Shown here in pieces: positions 15,434-17,681 of a DNA stretch of 17,681 nt. The translations under genes and the position numbers were made by a program. Under the pieces are notes generated by a model. That model saw only the letters and a list, made by a program, of their open reading frames with translations. It had not been told where the DNA came from and made no database searches. This stretch comes from Bryobacterales bacterium. Its GTDB lineage: Bacteria; Acidobacteriota; Terriglobia; Bryobacterales; Bryobacteraceae. Numbering within the stretch: position 1 is the first letter of the stretch; every line of letters starts with the position of its first letter. The stretch is from assembly GCA_003139735.1 (NCBI GenBank), contig PLGA01000160.1, positions 1 to 17,681 of the forward strand, given 5' to 3'.

Positions 15434-16342
15434 CTACCCTTCCGGCTGCAACATGAGGCCGTTGTTGAACCGATTCGTAAAATTGGCCATGGCTACAACC
15501 AGCGTGAGTTCCACAATCTGCTCGTGGTTGAAATGCTCGAACAGGGCGTCGCGGGCGGCGGCGGCGTCCGCGGTCCGGGTGAGCTCGCGGGCGTAGCGTA
15601 TGGCGGCGCGCTCAGGCGCGGAGAATCCTTCGTCCCGCTCCTCCTGGATGGCTTGCATCTCTTCGGGTGAGATGCCGGCCCGCTTTCCGCTGGCAACGTG
15701 GTGGGCGGTGCAATACGCGCACTGGTTGGCATAGGAGCAAGCCAGGTACGCCAGCTCCTTGACGCGGCGGTCCACGGACCCGCGCCCCATAACTGCGCCA
15801 TAGAGCGGGACGAAGCTCTTGAGGACTTCGGGCCGGTTCGCCATGGTGCGGAAGAAGCGGTTGACGCCGCCTTTGGCTTCGAGGCTTGCCAGAAATTCGT
15901 TGCCGGCGGGGTCCGCCATTTGGATTGGTGTGGCCATGGGAACCAGTATAGAGGCGGGGCGGCCCTCGGAAAAGCCCCCCAGAAACTTCAGGTCGCCTTC
16001 CACAAAATCGAACTCGCGGAGTTTCTCGCGCGGCTCCCAGCGCATTTCCTGGAAGATCCGGTTGCGCGGCTCTCCCTCAAAGCGGTCCACGCGGAAGAAG
16101 ATCAGCAGAATGGGCGGCCGGCCGGGATATTCGAACGGGTAGCGCTCGATTTCGTCGCCGCTTGCGCCGCGGATGCCCAGTTCCTCTTCCAGTTCGCGCG
16201 CCAGAGCCTGGGCGGGAGTCTCGCCGGGCTCCACTTTGCCGCCCGGAAACTCCCATTTCAGCGGGTGGGCTTGGCGGGGCATGCGCCGGCAAATGAGCAC
16301 CCGGCCCTCGCGCTCGATGATGGCCGCGACCACTTGAAGCAT
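15434..16342 (-). CDS. Nudix (MutT-like) hydrolase fused to an AhpD-like peroxidase domain
   Basis: One 302-residue frame holds two domains. Residues 1-130 are a MutT-type Nudix hydrolase: MLQVVAAIIEREGRVLICRR, EFPGGKVEPGE and the full Nudix box G35-x5-E41-x7-R49-E50-x-x-E53-E54-x-G56. This group hydrolyses 8-oxo-dGTP and similar nucleotides. Residues about 140-302 are a carboxymuconolactone decarboxylase/AhpD-type domain (FFRTMANRPEVLKSFVPLYGAVMG, NQCAYCTAHH with C208 and C211, IVELTLVVAMANFTNRFNN), where the CxxC-x2-H centre handles peroxides. There is no stop between them, and the internal ATG at 15937 (residue 136) has no ribosome binding site, which favours a true fusion. Both halves fit oxidative damage control. 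The ATG 16342 lies next to the divergent scaffold gene; longer frames upstream are antisense to it. A lost stop or sequence error is the alternative. Confidence 0.82.
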   Translation of the reverse strand: MLQVVAAIIEREGRVLICRRMPRQAHPLKWEFPGGKVEPGETPAQALARELEEELGIRGASGDEIERYPFEYPGRPPILLIFFRVDRFEGEPRNRIFQEMRWEPREKLREFDFVEGDLKFLGGFSEGRPASILVPMATPIQMADPAGNEFLASLEAKGGVNRFFRTMANRPEVLKSFVPLYGAVMGRGSVDRRVKELAYLACSYANQCAYCTAHHVASGKRAGISPEEMQAIQEERDEGFSAPERAAIRYARELTRTADAAAARDALFEHFNHEQIVELTLVVAMANFTNRFNNGLMLQPEG

Positions 16343-16358
16343 GCCAATATTGGAACAT
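16341..16358. promoter_or_regulatory. AT-rich palindrome between the divergent Nudix and scaffold starts
   Basis: CCAATATTGG (16344-16353) is a perfect ten-base palindrome, flanked by ATG on the left and, after two bases, CAT on the right. It is unusually AT-rich for this region and lies exactly between the Nudix ATG (16342, minus) and the GTG start of the scaffold gene (16362, plus). It could be an operator or promoter core; the promoters would have to overlap coding sequence. Confidence 0.3.
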
Positions 16359-16361
16359 ACC

Positions 16362-16718
16362 GTGTACCCGGAACGGCTGATCGAGCACTTTCGCAGCCCG
16401 CGCAACGTGGGCGAACTGGCGCCGCCGGCGGTGACGGTGGAAGCGTCCAATCCGGCCTGCGGGGACGTGCTGCGTCTCTCGGCGCGGTTCGAGGCGGGCA
16501 TGGCGGTGGAGGTGCGCTACCAGGTGCGCGGCTGCACGGCATCCATTGCGGCCGGTTCGGCGCTTACGGAATGGATGCGGGGAAAGACGCTGGCGGAGAT
16601 TGCGGCCTTCGAGGCGTCCATCGTGGACCAGGCGGTGGGTGGTTTGCCGCCGGCATCGAAGCACGCCGCGGCCTTGTGCGCCGACGGCGTGAAACTGCTG
16701 CTCGCGCGCGCCGGGTAA
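16362..16718 (+). CDS. NifU/IscU-like iron-sulfur cluster scaffold
   Basis: This small protein (118 residues from GTG 16362; 125 if ATG 16341 is used) resembles the U-type scaffold on which 4Fe-4S or 2Fe-2S clusters are built. MYPERLIEHFRSPRNVGEL is the classic N-terminus, and the three cluster-binding Cys are in place: C33 in NPACGD with D35, C58 in VRGCTAS and C106 in AALCADG. GTG 16362 is preferred because family members begin directly at this motif; the extra seven residues of the ATG start have no counterpart. No Cys desulfurase or other assembly gene is adjacent, so partners must be elsewhere. It is divergent from the Nudix-AhpD gene with about 19 bases between starts. Confidence 0.8.
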   Translation: MYPERLIEHFRSPRNVGELAPPAVTVEASNPACGDVLRLSARFEAGMAVEVRYQVRGCTASIAAGSALTEWMRGKTLAEIAAFEASIVDQAVGGLPPASKHAAALCADGVKLLLARAG

Positions 16719-16724
16719 CGTTCG

Positions 16725-16898
16725 GTGGAGCGGACCGCAAACGGCGAGGGTCCGGAGCGCCGCGCCGGAAATCAGGCGGTTGCCGAGATCCTGGAGGCGG
16801 GCTGGCTGGACGCAGGGCCGTATCGACGCGCAACGGCGATCTGGTTGAGGCGCGATTGCGCGTGGGAGCGCGCGCACACGGCCGTGATGCGGAGTTAA
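16725..16898 (+). other. Possible small ORF or remnant after the scaffold gene
   Basis: A GTG-initiated frame of 57 codons runs in the 212-base gap between the scaffold stop and the DUF1905-like stub. It has GC-rich third positions like its neighbours and a segment NQAVAEILEAGWLDAGPYRR, but no recognisable family and only a weak ribosome binding site. It could be a remnant of a lost gene or chance. Nothing else is seen in this gap. Confidence 0.15.
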
Positions 16899-16917
16899 TC
16901 TCACCCGATGGATAGTC

Positions 16918-16926
16918 GGAGGGAGG
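16918..16926 (+). promoter_or_regulatory. Strong ribosome binding site before the DUF1905-like stub
   Basis: GGAGGGAGG lies four bases before the ATG at 16931. It is among the best such sites in the window, yet the frame it serves soon runs into sequence antisense to another gene. Confidence 0.6.
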
Positions 16927-16930
16927 CAAC

Positions 16931-16978
16931 ATGCAGGCTTTTGAGACGAAGCTCCTGAGAACCGGAACTGCCGCCGGT
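16931..16978 (+). pseudogene. N-terminal stub of a DUF1905-like gene
   Basis: The first codons after a strong ribosome binding site read MQAFETKLLRTGTAAG, which matches the usual N-terminus of DUF1905-domain proteins (a small beta-barrel domain, about 90-100 residues, often fused to a YdeI-type tail). The following family sequence (a PP-V-VT-NGYTYR-type stretch) is absent. From about 16979 the plus-strand frame is simply the antisense of the convergent ABC ATPase gene, whose TAA is at 16979-16981. The frame continues open to 17446, but that part has no DUF1905 character. I infer a truncation by deletion or rearrangement at about 16978. The family match rests on a short segment and memory of the family. 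Confidence 0.5.
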
Positions 16979-17681
16979 TTAGGCCGGGGCGTTGGTCCGG
17001 CGCCCTTCATAGGCTTCAATCACGTCGCGGATCCGGCCGCCCATGATGAGTTCGCCGCGATCCAGCCAGATGGCGCGACTGCACAGTTCCTGCACGACGG
17101 CCGACGCATGCGACACGCACAACAGCGTCTTGCCCGCGCTCCGGAACCGGTGGATGCGTGCGAAACACTTGGCCTGGAATGCCTGGTCTCCCACCGCCAG
17201 CACTTCGTCGATCAACAGGATTTCGGGGTCCATATTGATGGCCACCGAAAACGCCAGGCGCATGGTCATGCCGGTCGAATACGTGTGCAGCGGCTCGCCG
17301 ATGAAGTCGCCGATGTCGGCGAATTCCACAATCTGGTCAAACAGTTCCGCGGTGCGGCGCCGGCCCAGTCCAATGAGCGACGCGTTGACGCGGATATTTT
17401 CGGCGCCGGTCAGGTCCGGATGGAATCCCGATCCCAGCTCCAGTAGCGCGGCGATCCGGCCGTTGACGGTCACGGCGCCCGTGTCGGGCCTGGCCAGCCC
17501 GGCCACCAGCCCGAGCAGCGTGCTTTTGCCCGCTCCATTCGCCCCAATCACCGCCAAGCCGTCCCCTTGCTCCAGCTCGAAGGAGACGTTCTTCAGGGCG
17601 TAAAACCGCTCGTCCCGCCGCTCCAGGCGAAACCAGTTCGCGACGCGGTTCCGCAGCAGCAAGCGGCCGGTGTTCCGGTGG
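16979..17681 (-). CDS. ABC ATPase of polysaccharide export type (Wzt/TagH-like), 5' end beyond the window
   Basis: At least 234 codons are visible, and the frame is still open at the right edge, so the true start is probably outside; a TTG at 17662 is the only candidate inside. Motifs in order are FYALKNVSFELEQGDG, Walker A GANGAGKST, the class-specific LLELGSGFHPDLTGAENI, signature YSTGMTMRL, Walker B ILLIDEVLAVGD and H-loop CVSHAS. This combination marks the ATPases that export O-antigen, teichoic acid or capsule with a Wzm/TagG-type permease. It ends soon after AIWLDRGELIMGG, with no C-terminal carbohydrate-binding domain, as in the short TagH/KpsT-like form. Its stop lies at the junction with the DUF1905-like stub. 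The permease partner is expected just beyond the right edge. Confidence 0.9.
   Translation of the reverse strand, partial: HRNTGRLLLRNRVANWFRLERRDERFYALKNVSFELEQGDGLAVIGANGAGKSTLLGLVAGLARPDTGAVTVNGRIAALLELGSGFHPDLTGAENIRVNASLIGLGRRRTAELFDQIVEFADIGDFIGEPLHTYSTGMTMRLAFSVAINMDPEILLIDEVLAVGDQAFQAKCFARIHRFRSAGKTLLCVSHASAVVQELCSRAIWLDRGELIMGGRIRDVIEAYEGRRTNAPA

Noticed and set aside
15698..16915. A 405-codon plus-strand open frame with GC-rich codons
   Set aside because: It is antisense to the Nudix-AhpD fusion and overlaps the scaffold gene in another frame. Its translation has no recognisable domain, while the other frames have complete motifs.

Overview
The window is GC-rich and looks like a chromosomal segment of an Acidobacteriota member, most like the Solibacteres/Bryobacterales group. 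The evidence is protein-family content recognised by eye, with no database search: a DUF3738/TIGR03435-type exported protein, a carboxypeptidase-regulatory-domain exported protein, an 'orphan' MacB/FtsX permease of the acidobacterial type, several Tat-signalled oxidoreductase/isomerase proteins, and a hairpin of the dispersed 'GATGAACAC' intergenic kind. No tRNA, rRNA, CRISPR array, transposase or phage gene was seen.

Layout. (1) 1-1817, minus strand: the first codons of an exported protein running off the left edge, preceded by a sulfatase-fold/TPR periplasmic protein. (2) 1894-4168: two back-to-back genes that both look broken. One is a DUF3738 gene spread over two frames with a missing middle; the other is a carboxypeptidase-regulatory-domain gene interrupted by one in-frame amber codon. 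(3) 4204-7337, plus strand: an ABC-2 exporter ATPase overlapping by four bases a 732-residue ORF that fuses an ABC-2 permease to a periplasm-facing amidohydrolase-like domain lacking two metal ligands. (4) 7341-8477: a coiled-coil/degenerate GGDEF protein bracketed by two nearly identical 38-bp direct repeats. (5) 8495-10849: a divergent pair of Tat-signalled proteins, an aldo/keto reductase with two 4Fe-4S motifs and a sugar-phosphate isomerase/epimerase-like TIM barrel. (6) 10846-12000: a radical SAM/SPASM protein of the anaerobic sulfatase maturase type. (7) 12039-12124: a long hairpin. (8) 12202-16342, minus strand: a possible three-gene operon of a Nudix-AhpD fusion, an exported PaiB-like flavin-binding protein and the orphan MacB-like permease. 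(9) 16341/16362-16718: a divergent NifU/IscU-like scaffold whose start nearly touches the Nudix start. (10) 16931-16978: a stub of a DUF1905-like gene with a strong ribosome binding site, cut off where the convergent Wzt/TagH-type ABC ATPase (16979 to right edge) ends.

How they may work together. The ATPase and permease-amidohydrolase fusion form one exporter transcription unit. The Nudix-AhpD/PaiB-like cluster suggests handling of oxidised nucleotides and peroxide or redox stress. The Tat-exported reductase and isomerase suggest periplasmic sugar or polyol chemistry. The sulfatase-fold protein has Thr where formylglycine-type sulfatases have Cys/Ser, so the maturase in this window is probably not its partner. 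The most unusual items are the permease-amidohydrolase fusion, the Nudix-AhpD fusion, the repeat-bracketed degenerate GGDEF gene and the gene stub at the right-hand junction.
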